Origin: Icerya purchasi
Lineage: Eukaryota; Arthropoda; Insecta; Hemiptera; Monophlebidae
Reading direction: 5' to 3'
Length of the DNA stretch: 64,000 nt
NCBI GenBank assembly: GCA_039619475.1
Contig: CM077115.1
Span: forward strand, 413,424,557 to 413,488,556
Under the pieces are notes generated by a model. It searched no databases, was not told the origin of the DNA, and saw only the letters and a list, made by a program, of their open reading frames with translations. This document shows positions 1-9,742 of the stretch, one piece after another. The translations under genes and the position numbers were made by a program. The stretch's first letter is position 1, and each line of letters opens with the position of its first letter.

Positions 1-60
1 TTTTTATTTAACGCTGTTTCATAATTTCCCTCTCCCTTATCCACCCTACACAAATTTCAA

Positions 61-704
61 TTATTTTCTATTATTTTTCATGAGTACATCCCCCTGAAAC
101 TACAGTGAAACCACACCAAACATTCCCACGCACCATATAGATTTTAACATCATTCGTAATAATTCTTTTCGAGTCTATTAGTTTAAGATTATTCTATTTT
201 TTCAAACTCTAAATATTTTTTTTTTCAATATCTTTCATATTATATTTTTTTCCTCAATATGTCCGCGTACCCTCATAGTGCAAAGGTACTCTGCTTATAT
301 CCTTGCATGCATGTTGCCATGTCGTTGATTTCGATCATGTGTCAAGGTCATCGAGTCTGCCCGAATCTTCCATGTCATATCTTTTGTAGAAAAACGGTTC
401 ATATGTTCACACCTACACACAAACACCCATAACCGAAAGAACACCTCTCAACTTCGTTCATCTGCGTATGTAACCAGCTTTCACCAAAGGAATGTGGTTT
501 ATCTGATACGACTCAACATCTTCAAAGACTTGCATCGAGCTAGAATCTCGAAAGGATCTGTTCAGGCAGTCAGTATTAGTGCTATGTCGAACGTGTAGAA
601 TTTGTTGAAGCAGTGTTCTTCACGCATTAATAAAAGTTTGCTCTAACGTTAAAAGTAATAATTTTCTACATTTTTTAGTAAAAAGTTAAAAATATTATTC
701 AAAC
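61..704 (+). promoter_or_regulatory. Upstream region of the left MAEL-like gene
   Basis: There is no open frame. A TCAGT initiator-like pentamer lies at 570-574, about 130 bp before the start codon. A pyrimidine-rich stretch ending in AG at 663-678 could be a 3' splice site, so an upstream non-coding exon is possible. An in-frame TAA at 687-689 precludes a longer N-terminus on the unspliced message. The context of the ATG (AAAC before it) suits an insect start. All promoter statements are inference from short motifs. Confidence 0.25.
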
Positions 705-1700
705 ATGAATAACAACATTGTTTCGAAAGTCGACGAATTTATTCAGAATTCATTTTCGAGTGATAGTGTCACGCATACAACTTCATCACCTCCATCACAG
801 CAATCAGATGATGGTTATACAGCAGAAGGATCAAAATCTTTTGTACATAATATCATTGGTCCTGTATTATTAACAGAACAAGCAGATATAGCGGAATATT
901 TTGTAGATATCAGCATCCATGTAGATTGTGATTATGGTTTTCGAGTAACTGAACTAGCAATGATTGATATGTCCGGTGGAAAGTGTTTGCATACGCTGTA
1001 TAAGCCAAGCAGAGCATGGCATGCATCAAAAATGCCACATTTACAATGTTCTTCGATGAGTCATTACTTGAAAAATCCTTCATTATTTCCCTGTCGGGAA
1101 GAAATATTTATGGCACGCGATATATTCACGATATTATCTCAAAAACCGAGAGCTCGCATATATATTTTAACAGTATATGCTAAACTTACACTAATGGAAC
1201 TTAATGAAAAGTCTGAATTGTTGAGTGATTTAGACTATGAAATCGTTAATATGGATCAAGTCTTTCGACTACATAGTATTGACAATCTACATGAAGAGTA
1301 TTTTGGTATAAGCAATTTGATAACCTGTAAACATCATAATGAGATTGATAGTTTTCATTGTGCAGCGAAAAACGTTATGGTGATGAAGGCCTGGTACGAT
1401 CATGTTATCCATCCGCTGAAGCTTATGAATAATCTCAATATAAATGATTTAAGTCAGTTGTTCATTACAGCCACCAAAGAAATGATAATTACATTATTTC
1501 CAAGTTGTGTTGGTGACATTTATGCATTTCTACCAGATAGATTAAAACAGGATGATACGATAAAATCACTTCTACCATGTTACGAGCATGAGCATGATGA
1601 AGAATATTATATCGATGATGATATATTGCGACAGAGTACTCGAAATTGTATGAAAGTAAAAGATTGTATCGATTGTCAATGTAAAATTCGCACGGATTAA
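705..1700 (+). CDS. MAEL-domain (Maelstrom-like) protein, left copy
   Basis: Intact 331-codon frame without an apparent intron. The first 45 residues are Ser/Thr/Gln-rich and probably disordered. Residues about 62-240 look like the RNase H-like MAEL domain of Maelstrom, a germline piRNA-pathway protein. Residues 79-101 fit the family's Glu-containing beta strand (E83 in VTELAMI) and its HTxxxP turn. Residues 208-219 have the C-x2-H-x6-HC arrangement typical of the family. E83, C208, H211 and C219 would form the ECHC zinc-binding tetrad. The N-terminal HMG box of canonical Maelstrom is absent and the protein is shorter than usual. The tail at about 290-331 is acidic, then Cys-rich. It differs from the other copy by Asp instead of Glu at residue 193. 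The call rests on remembered family motifs; a divergent inactive DEDDh-nuclease fold is the alternative. Confidence 0.6.
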   Translation: MNNNIVSKVDEFIQNSFSSDSVTHTTSSPPSQQSDDGYTAEGSKSFVHNIIGPVLLTEQADIAEYFVDISIHVDCDYGFRVTELAMIDMSGGKCLHTLYKPSRAWHASKMPHLQCSSMSHYLKNPSLFPCREEIFMARDIFTILSQKPRARIYILTVYAKLTLMELNEKSELLSDLDYEIVNMDQVFRLHSIDNLHEEYFGISNLITCKHHNEIDSFHCAAKNVMVMKAWYDHVIHPLKLMNNLNINDLSQLFITATKEMIITLFPSCVGDIYAFLPDRLKQDDTIKSLLPCYEHEHDEEYYIDDDILRQSTRNCMKVKDCIDCQCKIRTD

Positions 1701-2700
1701 CTATTCATTATTTCGATCGTTTATCAATTTTGTGTATATTTGTATATATTTTTGTATATTAATGTATATATTTTTTTCCCTAATCGACAGTCCGTTCGTT
1801 TTTTGTGTTTTGTTAATCATTTTGTAAATATATTTTTATACATATTTAAATTTTATTTCTATATATTTACATATATTTTTTCTTTGCCTTCAATTCCCTC
1901 CATATCTTTCATTCTATTGTATATATTTTTTCCTAATTAATTTTAATCTTTTTTCGCTCCTTTTCAATTCAGTTTATTTAACTATTTAACTATTTCTCTA
2001 TTTCTTTTTCCTCCTCTTAACTTAAAGTACTGGTAATGATGAATATTACAAAAATCTGAACCAGTTGTATAAAGTGTACGTGTAATTATTGTCTAATTTT
2101 CGAATATAATCCCGCATAATTTGTTCATATCTTTTTAGACTAAAACATTATATTTTTTATTCTTTCTTTAACGAATCTAACTGTTCAACTTTTTCATATA
2201 CATCACGTACATCAAGTATTTTCCGCAGCTGTGTGAGTTTTCATTAATTTGTAAGACACAACCTAAGACCCAGAGAGTTCTCTCTAATTGTTTAAAATCT
2301 TTCATAATCACACTTTTTTTATTTTACATATATTTTTTGAGGTATATACGGGATCGTCTATGAGGTGTGTTGATCAATAGAGCAACAGGTAGAAAACCTA
2401 CTAGCTTACGAGACACAGCATGTTTATAGAAAAAACGTGCTAGCATGAGCAGATCAGAGTTGCAATGTGCGAGTGAGAGACTGTATGCATGTATGTGTGC
2501 GAGAGCAACAGCTTGATTATAAAAAACGTCGAAGATACATGCATCTATCTGTGAACAATTATCACATCAAACATAAAAAGGCTGACTAAGAGATTATTAT
2601 TTTCTTTTTTCATTCATTCTCGCCACTATTACCACTCGCGCCCCACTGTCAAGACCTCTGAACATACATTACTAACCTCACCGCCACTATAATATTTTTT
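1701..2700. other. Downstream flank of the MAEL-like gene, no gene recognised
   Basis: AT-rich DNA with pyrimidine-rich patches on the plus strand at 1734-1935. Small self-complementary sites include one of six base pairs with a four-base loop at about 2388-2403 (GGTAG, then CCTAC) and AGAGAGTTCTCTCT at about 2272. I see no clear polyadenylation signal close to the stop; the first ATTAAA is near 2709. The mirror copy occupies 11509-12508. Confidence 0.5.
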
Positions 2701-3940
2701 TCTCTGTGTTATTAAATTAACCCAAGTATATTTTTATTCATTTGTTACGCAAACTTTTGTTCAAATCTTTCGTAATATGTCGTGCACACATTTATAGCCC
2801 ACAGACACTACTCGCTTCATTACCACGAATACATCTCTTTCATTGTTACTTATCATAACATAGTTTTTCCTGAAATTGTAGAAAAATTCTCTTCGTTCCA
2901 TTCTTCCAAGGTGTTTTATTTCCTAATTTCAAATCATGCATAATTATTTAAGAATCAAATTAAATATATTTTATCATTTCCAAAAAATTAATCATCTCTG
3001 TACAAGGCATTAACTCATTTTTCAAAACAAACATATTATTTTTTTAATCTATCGTACATATCATTTTTATCATTCAAATTTTTTTCTGAATTCACAAATA
3101 GTTAACCTATAGAAAACATATTATTGTAAACATACATGACGAAGTCACTCCTCATAATTACATCATGAATTCATTTTTTTCATTTTTTTTTTTACCATCA
3201 TGAAATTGTAGTAGTGTTTTTAATTTTTTATTTTCCATATGTGACAAAAGCAATAAAATCACGACATCTATGAATACACACCATATGCTTCCAATAACCT
3301 ATCATGCATTTTTTTAAATTAGTCCAAGCATACTATTTTTTCAATAACAAAGCCGATCATACATAATTTTTTCTTCAATATAATCACTAATCTATGAAAA
3401 CACTTGATTCGTTTTACTCATACTGTAGCAACCACTCCTTTTCCCTCATGCTAACAAACTTCAAAATTTAATAATATAACACGAAATTAATCTAAATATC
3501 TGTTCATGCTATTAAAATTAATATATCAATCTTTACATTCCTTTTGTACATTTCTGAAAAAATCCTACAACATGTTTTAAAATTAATCGAAGTATACTAT
3601 TTTATTACCTAAAATCAATTATTCTCTCATACAGTTTTTTTCCAATCATCCATAATGTTTTTTCTGTATTGTCATTATTACAAAGTCATACAAAACAACA
3701 ACACATTTTTATTCATAATGAATCCTTCATTCCATTCCGTTCATGCTATATACCATTATCATTCAATTCAACGTTATGAAATTAGTCTAAATATACATTC
3801 ATGCTAGCAAAGTTATTATCTCACCCTTTGCATTGTTCCAAGATGATTTATTTTACATTTTTTCTTTAAATTTCCCTCATACTATTATTTTTGAAATGTA
3901 GGATGATGACTATGATTAGAATTAATGATTATGAAGTGAG
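2700..3940. repeat. Degenerate repeat field inside the left arm
   Basis: A short motif of the form AAATTARTCCAAGTATA recurs at about 2716, 3318, 3484, 3582 and 3780. It alternates with a second motif resembling TTCATGCTA (3447, 3505, 3742, 3801). The spacing is irregular, from about 100 to 600 bp. The reverse complement of the first motif, TATACTTGGGTTAATTT, also occurs in the tandem field outside the palindrome at 14.2-15.9 kb. I see no coding potential. The mirror copy is at 10269-11509. Confidence 0.6.
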
Positions 3941-4261
3941 AGATGCATGGTGAAATTGTATTGTCATTATATGCGAGATGATGTGTGTTTGTGGGTGAGT
4001 ATGGATGCATGTAAAATATATGAGTGTGTTAGTAGAAAACATCCGTTCATGCGTGAACACAGGTACAGATACAGTTATAGAATGAGAGAGGTAAAAATAT
4101 ATATTTTGTTATGTTTGATATGTGCATGATAAAGAGGTTAACAAAGAATAATCACATTACCATCACAACTTAGACATTGAGTTATACCTTTGCAATATTT
4201 TAGATGTAAAAGCAGTGACATTGACATGTGGTAAACGTTTGCATCACTTTTGACTAATTAT

Positions 4262-4390
4262 AACCAATTTTCCAACATTTCTCTTCGTTTTCCTACATTT
4301 TAATACTTTTACACCGTTTTAGTCAATTTTTGCTATTTAATGCCATTTTTTTTCCAGTGTTTTTACCACCTTTCTCACAATTTTCATCAT
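4262..4390 (+). repeat. Diverged third copy of the 125-bp repeat
   Basis: Pyrimidine-rich block with the same succession of phrases as the 125-bp repeat at 5003: a TTTT-GCACC-like phrase, then TCAATTTxTG, then TTTTACCACCTTTC, then CACAATTTT. It is more diverged than the two tandem copies. Its flank at 4200-4262 also matches the flank of those copies near 4890-4990, so the duplication was larger than the repeat itself. The mirror copy is at 9819-9947. Confidence 0.6.
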
Positions 4391-4466
4391 TCTTTCATCA
4401 TCTTTGTTAGGTTTTTTCTTACAACTCTTTAACACTTCGATCGTTGCTAGTGATAACCATCATTAT

Positions 4467-4871
4467 TTATGCTTTCAATCCTTCCACTTCAGCAATGCAC
4501 ACATACAGCTTAGCAATCGCCGCAGCCATTGAACGTTGTAGGACTGCAATCGTGATCTCCATTTGATTATTAGGATTTAAAAGTCACATCTTTGAACGCT
4601 TGATCTAATGCATCAACATGATTTTTTTTGTATTCGCCCACCCGCTGCTGGAGGTTTCACTTAATATTCTCAACAGACTATCATACAGTCGTTTAATAAG
4701 AGAATCTGTAAGACCCGAGACATTTACTTAACGTTTTCCCAACACATTTACAGACCTACCCTGTACACTAAGGAAATCTTTAAACATCTCTGTAACCATT
4801 CCTTTTAAGCTGGCGGGAGCAAGGAACTCCTATAAACGTTTATCAATCAGCACTTCATCGTTCATCGCCAT
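4467..4871 (-). pseudogene. Decayed coding sequence of unknown family, left copy
   Basis: Minus-strand frame that begins with an ATG at 4869-4871 and reads like a compact, mostly helical protein. Two in-frame stops (TAG after 13 codons, TAA about 36 codons later) interrupt it, and a frame change at an A-run near the middle ends that frame. The last 31 codons, starting with MEITIAV, are open in another frame. Composition is unlike the surrounding low-complexity DNA: it has mixed residues including AKLYVCIAEVEGL near the end. I do not recognise the family. The mirror copy is at 9338-9742 on the plus strand. Confidence 0.4.
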
Positions 4872-5002
4872 GGTTTCACTCGCCGTTGCACAGACATGTA
4901 ATAAACATTTTCTTCTTTTACAATTTTCTTATGCTATAACACTATTACATCATTTTTCCTCGTTTCTAACTAATTGTAACAAGTTTTCCATTATTTCTTA
5001 GC

Positions 5003-5252
5003 ATGTTCTTCTGTTTTAGGACCTTTTGCACCATTTTTTCATCAATTTATGTTATTTCACATCGTTTTTCTGGTGATTTTAGTGCCTTTCACACAATTTT
5101 ACTAATTATTTTCGACTATTTCTTAACATGTTCTTCTGTTTTAGGTCCTTTTTGCACTATTTTTTCATCAATTTATGTTATTTCACATCGTTTTTCTAGT
5201 GTTTTACTACCTTTCACACAATTTTACTCAATTTTTCCCCCATCTTTGAAGA
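5003..5252 (+). repeat. Two tandem copies of a 125-bp pyrimidine-rich repeat
   Basis: The unit starts with ATGTTCTTCTGTTTTAGG at 5003 and again at 5128, a period of 125 bp, with high identity. The small open frame across it (107 codons, internally repetitive) is a by-product of the repeat. A third diverged unit lies at 4262-4390. The mirror copy is at 8957-9206. Confidence 0.85.
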
Positions 5253-5337
5253 TTTTTTTTTCATTTATCTCATACATTATATCTCCGAATGTGACGATTA
5301 GCTATCCTTTTAAGTACATTTTTTAATTCAATATAAG

Positions 5338-5725
5338 TGAGGAGTACTTTTCAGGTCGACATGTATACTTCGTGATATGACATTCAATTCATTATTAATC
5401 TATGTTTCAACAGGTTTGTGGTCGGTTGTTGGAGGTTTACAGAACTTTCTGTTGCATTGCTTATAGTATAATGGTTCTTGTGTGCTAGTAAGATGATGGT
5501 GTTTTGTGGGGAATAATAAACATGGGAAAGAGAAGGAGTGCGTCCCATCAAGCAGGGGGAGTGATGCTTCGTAATTAGCTTGCGTATTGCGCGCATTGCA
5601 TGGCAGTTATAATATGCTCGAGCAAAATTAGTCGCTGTACTCGCATGGTGTTCATGTTATTCATTAAATGTTCACACTGAGAGATGCAATGGGCTCATCA
5701 ACAGATGGATCCATGCTATCATTTC
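5338..5725 (-). repeat. 390-bp diverged duplicate, copy A (left arm)
   Basis: Matches 6116-6506 throughout its length in the same orientation, starting with GAGGAGTACTTTT and ending near CCATGCTATCATT, with many substitutions and small indels. On the minus strand both copies share a residual reading frame, for example YYSPQNTIILLAHKN here against YYS-stop-PNTFISLAYKN in copy B. They are probably tandem duplicates of a once-coding unit. A 70-codon frame at 5384-5596 is the surviving part. The right-arm mirror is at 8484-8871. Confidence 0.75.
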
Positions 5726-6115
5726 GATTTTTATAATTGTAATCTGCACTGAGTATGTATGTATTACAACGAACCAATCAACTCTGTTACAGATGGTAAT
5801 GTTTGAGGATAGATAGTGAAACGTTCATTAGAACATGAATGTGTATACAAAGTGTTGTTACATCACATGTATGTCATCAAATTAACTAAAATGTTGCGTC
5901 TATAGTAAAAAAAAAGAAATGAGGGTTTTTCCCTAAGAGGGCGACTATAATAAAATTGATGCGATTTTAGATGGAAATGGGGTATTTTACAGTAAAAACG
6001 CTGTTTTGCACCTAAATGGTGAATATTCTGGAGGTTAAACGGCATTTTTCACACAAAATTTGATGTTTTTTTATAAATGTGGCTATTTTACTCCTACATG
6101 GAGTAATTTCTGCAT

Positions 6116-6506
6116 GAGGAGTACTTTTTGGACTGACATGTATACTTCTTGATGTGGTATTCAATTCATTCTGAAGCTATGTTTGAACAGCTTTGTAAAT
6201 GGTTGGGGGGGAGGGAGTTTAAAGAACTTTTCTGCTGCATCAGTTATAGTATAATAGTTTTTATATGCTAGTGAGATGAAGGTATTTGGTTAGGAATAAT
6301 AAATATGGGTAAGAGGTGGAGTGCATCCCAATCAAGCATGGGAGAGTATTGTTTGGGAATTAACTCCATTATTTGCACACATTGCAATACAATTATAATC
6401 AGTTTGGTCAAAATTACTTGTTGTATATCGTTCATGTTATACATTAAACATTCACACTGAGAAACAGACTGGACTCTTCGACATCAAGGTCCATGCGATC
6501 ATTACA
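6116..6506 (-). repeat. 390-bp diverged duplicate, copy B (left arm)
   Basis: Second member of the pair, 778 bp from copy A. Its minus-strand frame matching copy A is broken by two stops but continues to KLFKHSFRMN, aligned with LLKHRLIMN of copy A, and both are then followed by a stop. The right-arm mirror is at 7703-8093. Confidence 0.75.
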
Positions 6507-6867
6507 CTCTTTTTCAACAATTTGTGACGTTTCATACTATTTTTTAATGTTTTGAACGGCTTTTATGATGTATTTCAGCACATTTTCACAGATACAAAGT
6601 TCGTAATGCGAAATAATTTGAATTATTTCGACAGTCTTTACACACAAATAAAATACTATACCATTAACACATTCAACATGAAACAAATCATTACAAATAG
6701 AAATAAACATCGAAATTGCGCAGAAATTTTAATGAAAGTCAAGAAGAATAGTGTATATGAAAATGAATATATTCTTTAAATCAACACTCCAAACTTGCAG
6801 TTTCAGAATTATATCAGACCCTGACTAAGAACCCCCTTGTTCCTTTTGCTGCATGTATATGTATATA

Positions 6868-7341
6868 TGTTGATATATATATGTATATATATGTAGATAT
6901 ATATGTATATATGTAGATATATATGTATATATATGTAGATATATATGTATATATATGTAGATATATATGTATATATATATATATGTAGATAATATATGTA
7001 TATATGTAGATATATATGTGTATATATGTAGATATATATGTATATATGTAGATACATATATGTATTTATGTAGATATATATGTGTATATATGTAGATATA
7101 TGTATGTATATATGTAGATATATATATATTTATTTATGTATATATATAAGTGTATATATGTAGATATATATGTGTATATATGTAGATATATATGTGTATT
7201 TATGTAGATATATATGTATATATGTAGATATATATGTATATATGTAGATATATATGTGTATATATGTAGATATATATATGTATATATATAGATATATATA
7301 TGTACATATGTAGTTATATGTATAATTTAATAATATATGAT
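6868..7341. repeat. AT-rich tandem-repeat spacer at the palindrome centre
   Basis: About 474 bp built from an imperfect unit of roughly 16-22 bp, of the form ATATATGTAGATATATATGT. The unit has the same orientation on both sides of the geometric centre, so the spacer is not itself palindromic. This gives the locus a 0.5-kb loop. Small frames rich in Tyr and Ile across it are artefacts of the repeat. Confidence 0.9.
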
Positions 7342-7702
7342 TATATACATATACATGCAGCAAAAGGAACACGGGGGTTCTTAGTCAGGGTCTGATATAA
7401 TTCTGAAACTGCAAGTTTGGAGTGTTGATTTAAAGAATATATTCATTTTCATATACACTATTCTTCTTGACTTTCATTAAAATTTCTGCGCAATTTCGAT
7501 GTTTATTTCTATTTGTAATGATTTGTTTCATGTTGAATGTGTTAATGGTATAGTATTTTATTTGTGTGTAAAGACTGTCGAAATAATTCAAATTATTTCG
7601 CATTACGAACTTTGTATCTGTGAAAATGTGCTGAAATACATCATAAAAGCCGTTCAAAACATTAAAAAATAGTATGAAACGTCACAAATTGTTGAAAAAG
7701 AG

Positions 7703-8093
7703 TGTAATGATCGCATGGACCTTGATGTCGAAGAGTCCAGTCCGTTTCTCAGTGTGAATGTTTAATGTATAACATGAACGATATACAACAAGTAATTTTG
7801 ACCAAACTGATTATAATTGTATTGCAATGTGTGCAAATAATGGAGTTAATTCCCAAACAATACTCTCCCATGCTTGATTGGGATGCACTCCACCTCTTAC
7901 CCATATTTATTATTCCTAACCAAATACCTTCATCTCACTAGCATATAAAAACTATTATACTATAACTGATGCAGCAGAAAAGTTCTTTAAACTCCCTCCC
8001 CCCCAACCATTTACAAAGCTGTTCAAACATAGCTTCAGAATGAATTGAATACCACATCAAGAAGTATACATGTCAGTCCAAAAAGTACTCCTC
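7703..8093 (+). repeat. 390-bp duplicate, copy B mirrored in the right arm
   Basis: Reverse complement of 6116-6506. It carries the same two stops in the residual frame. Confidence 0.75.
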
Positions 8094-8483
8094 ATGCAGA
8101 AATTACTCCATGTAGGAGTAAAATAGCCACATTTATAAAAAAACATCAAATTTTGTGTGAAAAATGCCGTTTAACCTCCAGAATATTCACCATTTAGGTG
8201 CAAAACAGCGTTTTTACTGTAAAATACCCCATTTCCATCTAAAATCGCATCAATTTTATTATAGTCGCCCTCTTAGGGAAAAACCCTCATTTCTTTTTTT
8301 TTACTATAGACGCAACATTTTAGTTAATTTGATGACATACATGTGATGTAACAACACTTTGTATACACATTCATGTTCTAATGAACGTTTCACTATCTAT
8401 CCTCAAACATTACCATCTGTAACAGAGTTGATTGGTTCGTTGTAATACATACATACTCAGTGCAGATTACAATTATAAAAATC

Positions 8484-8871
8484 GAAATGATAGCATGGAT
8501 CCATCTGTTGATGAGCCCATTGCATCTCTCAGTGTGAACATTTAATGAATAACATGAACACCATGCGAGTACAGCGACTAATTTTGCTCGAGCATATTAT
8601 AACTGCCATGCAATGCGCGCAATATGCAAGCTAATTACGAAGCATCACTCCCCCTGCTTGATGGGACGCACTCCTTCTCTTTCCCATGTTTATTATTCCC
8701 CACAAAACACCATCATCTTACTAGCACACAAGAACCATTATACTATAAGCAATGCAACAGAAAGTTCTGTAAACCTCCAACAACCGACCACAAACCTGTT
8801 GAAACATAGATTAATAATGAATTGAATGTCATATCACGAAGTATACATGTCGACCTGAAAAGTACTCCTCA
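8484..8871 (+). repeat. 390-bp duplicate, copy A mirrored in the right arm
   Basis: Reverse complement of 5338-5725. The substitution at 8625 changes Arg to Cys in the 70-codon residual frame at 8613-8825 and creates an extra ATG in another frame. This is one of the few differences between the arms. Confidence 0.75.
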
Positions 8872-8956
8872 CTTATATTGAATTAAAAAATGTACTTAAA
8901 AGGATAGCTAATCGTCACATTCGGAGATATAATGTATGAGATAAATGAAAAAAAAA

Positions 8957-9206
8957 TCTTCAAAGATGGGGGAAAAATTGAGTAAAATTGTGTGAAAGGT
9001 AGTAAAACACTAGAAAAACGATGTGAAATAACATAAATTGATGAAAAAATAGTGCAAAAAGGACCTAAAACAGAAGAACATGTTAAGAAATAGTCGAAAA
9101 TAATTAGTAAAATTGTGTGAAAGGCACTAAAATCACCAGAAAAACGATGTGAAATAACATAAATTGATGAAAAAATGGTGCAAAAGGTCCTAAAACAGAA
9201 GAACAT
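8957..9206 (-). repeat. Mirror copy of the two tandem 125-bp repeats
   Basis: Reverse complement of 5003-5252 in the right arm, with the same two-unit structure. On the plus strand it is purine-rich. Confidence 0.85.
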
Positions 9207-9337
9207 GCTAAGAAATAATGGAAAACTTGTTACAATTAGTTAGAAACGAGGAAAAATGATGTAATAGTGTTATAGCATAAGAAAATTGTAAAAGAAGAAA
9301 ATGTTTATTACATGTCTGTGCAACGGCGAGTGAAACC

Positions 9338-9742
9338 ATGGCGATGAACGATGAAGTGCTGATTGATAAACGTTTATAGGAGTTCCTTGCTCCCGCCAGC
9401 TTAAAAGGAATGGTTACAGAGATGTTTAAAGATTTCCTTAGTGTACAGGGTAGGTCTGTAAATGTGTTGGGAAAACGTTAAGTAAATGTCTCGGGTCTTA
9501 CAGATTCTCTTATTAAACGACTGTATGATAGTCTGTTGAGAATATTAAGTGAAACCTCCAGCAGCGGGTGGGCGAATACAAAAAAAATCATGTTGATGCA
9601 TTAGATCAAGCGTTCAAAGATGTGACTTTTAAATCCTAATAATCAAATGGAGATCACGATTGCAGTCCTACAACGTTCAATGGCTGCGGCGATTGCTAAG
9701 CTGTATGTGTGCATTGCTGAAGTGGAAGGATTGAAAGCATAA
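9338..9742 (+). pseudogene. Decayed coding sequence of unknown family, right copy
   Basis: Mirror of the left-arm fragment at 4467-4871. It carries the same two stops and the same frame change, so the decay predates the formation or last homogenisation of the palindrome. It lies between the two groups of the 125-bp repeat. No family recognised. Confidence 0.4.

Larger units (their letters stand above)
1..6867 (+). repeat. Left arm of a 14.2-kb near-perfect palindrome
   Basis: Every base checked pairs with the complement of position 14209 minus its own coordinate. Open frames in the arm recur at mirrored coordinates with no offset, so I see no indel across 6.87 kb. Four substitutions were found by eye: 1283/12926, 4363/9846, 5584/8625 and 6837/7372. 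The arm contains one intact 331-codon gene, several tandem duplications and otherwise AT-rich DNA without long open frames. The left edge coincides with the start of the window, so the arm may extend further. Identity this high means a very recent duplication, continuing gene conversion, or an assembly fold-back error. Confidence 0.97.

Noticed and set aside
705..1700. Active DEDDh exonuclease (RNase T-like) for the 331-residue protein
   Set aside because: The fold looks related, but the acidic active-site residues are not in place, whereas the Glu-Cys-His-Cys pattern of MAEL domains is.
1740..1940. 66-codon hydrophobic frame downstream of the MAEL-like gene as a membrane peptide
   Set aside because: The apparent hydrophobicity comes from T-rich DNA, which codes for Phe, Ile and Leu in any such stretch.
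3947..4129. 60-codon frame in the arm (mirror at 10080-10262) as a small gene
   Set aside because: No motif or upstream signal. Being open in both arms adds no evidence because the arms are nearly identical.
5003..5326. 107-codon Phe-rich frame, with its mirror at 8883-9206
   Set aside because: It is internally duplicated because it lies across the 125-bp tandem repeat. Composition is that of pyrimidine-rich DNA.
6809..7372. Two Tyr/Ile-rich minus-strand frames in the palindrome centre
   Set aside because: They follow the ATATATGTAGAT microsatellite exactly and have no sequence independent of the repeat.
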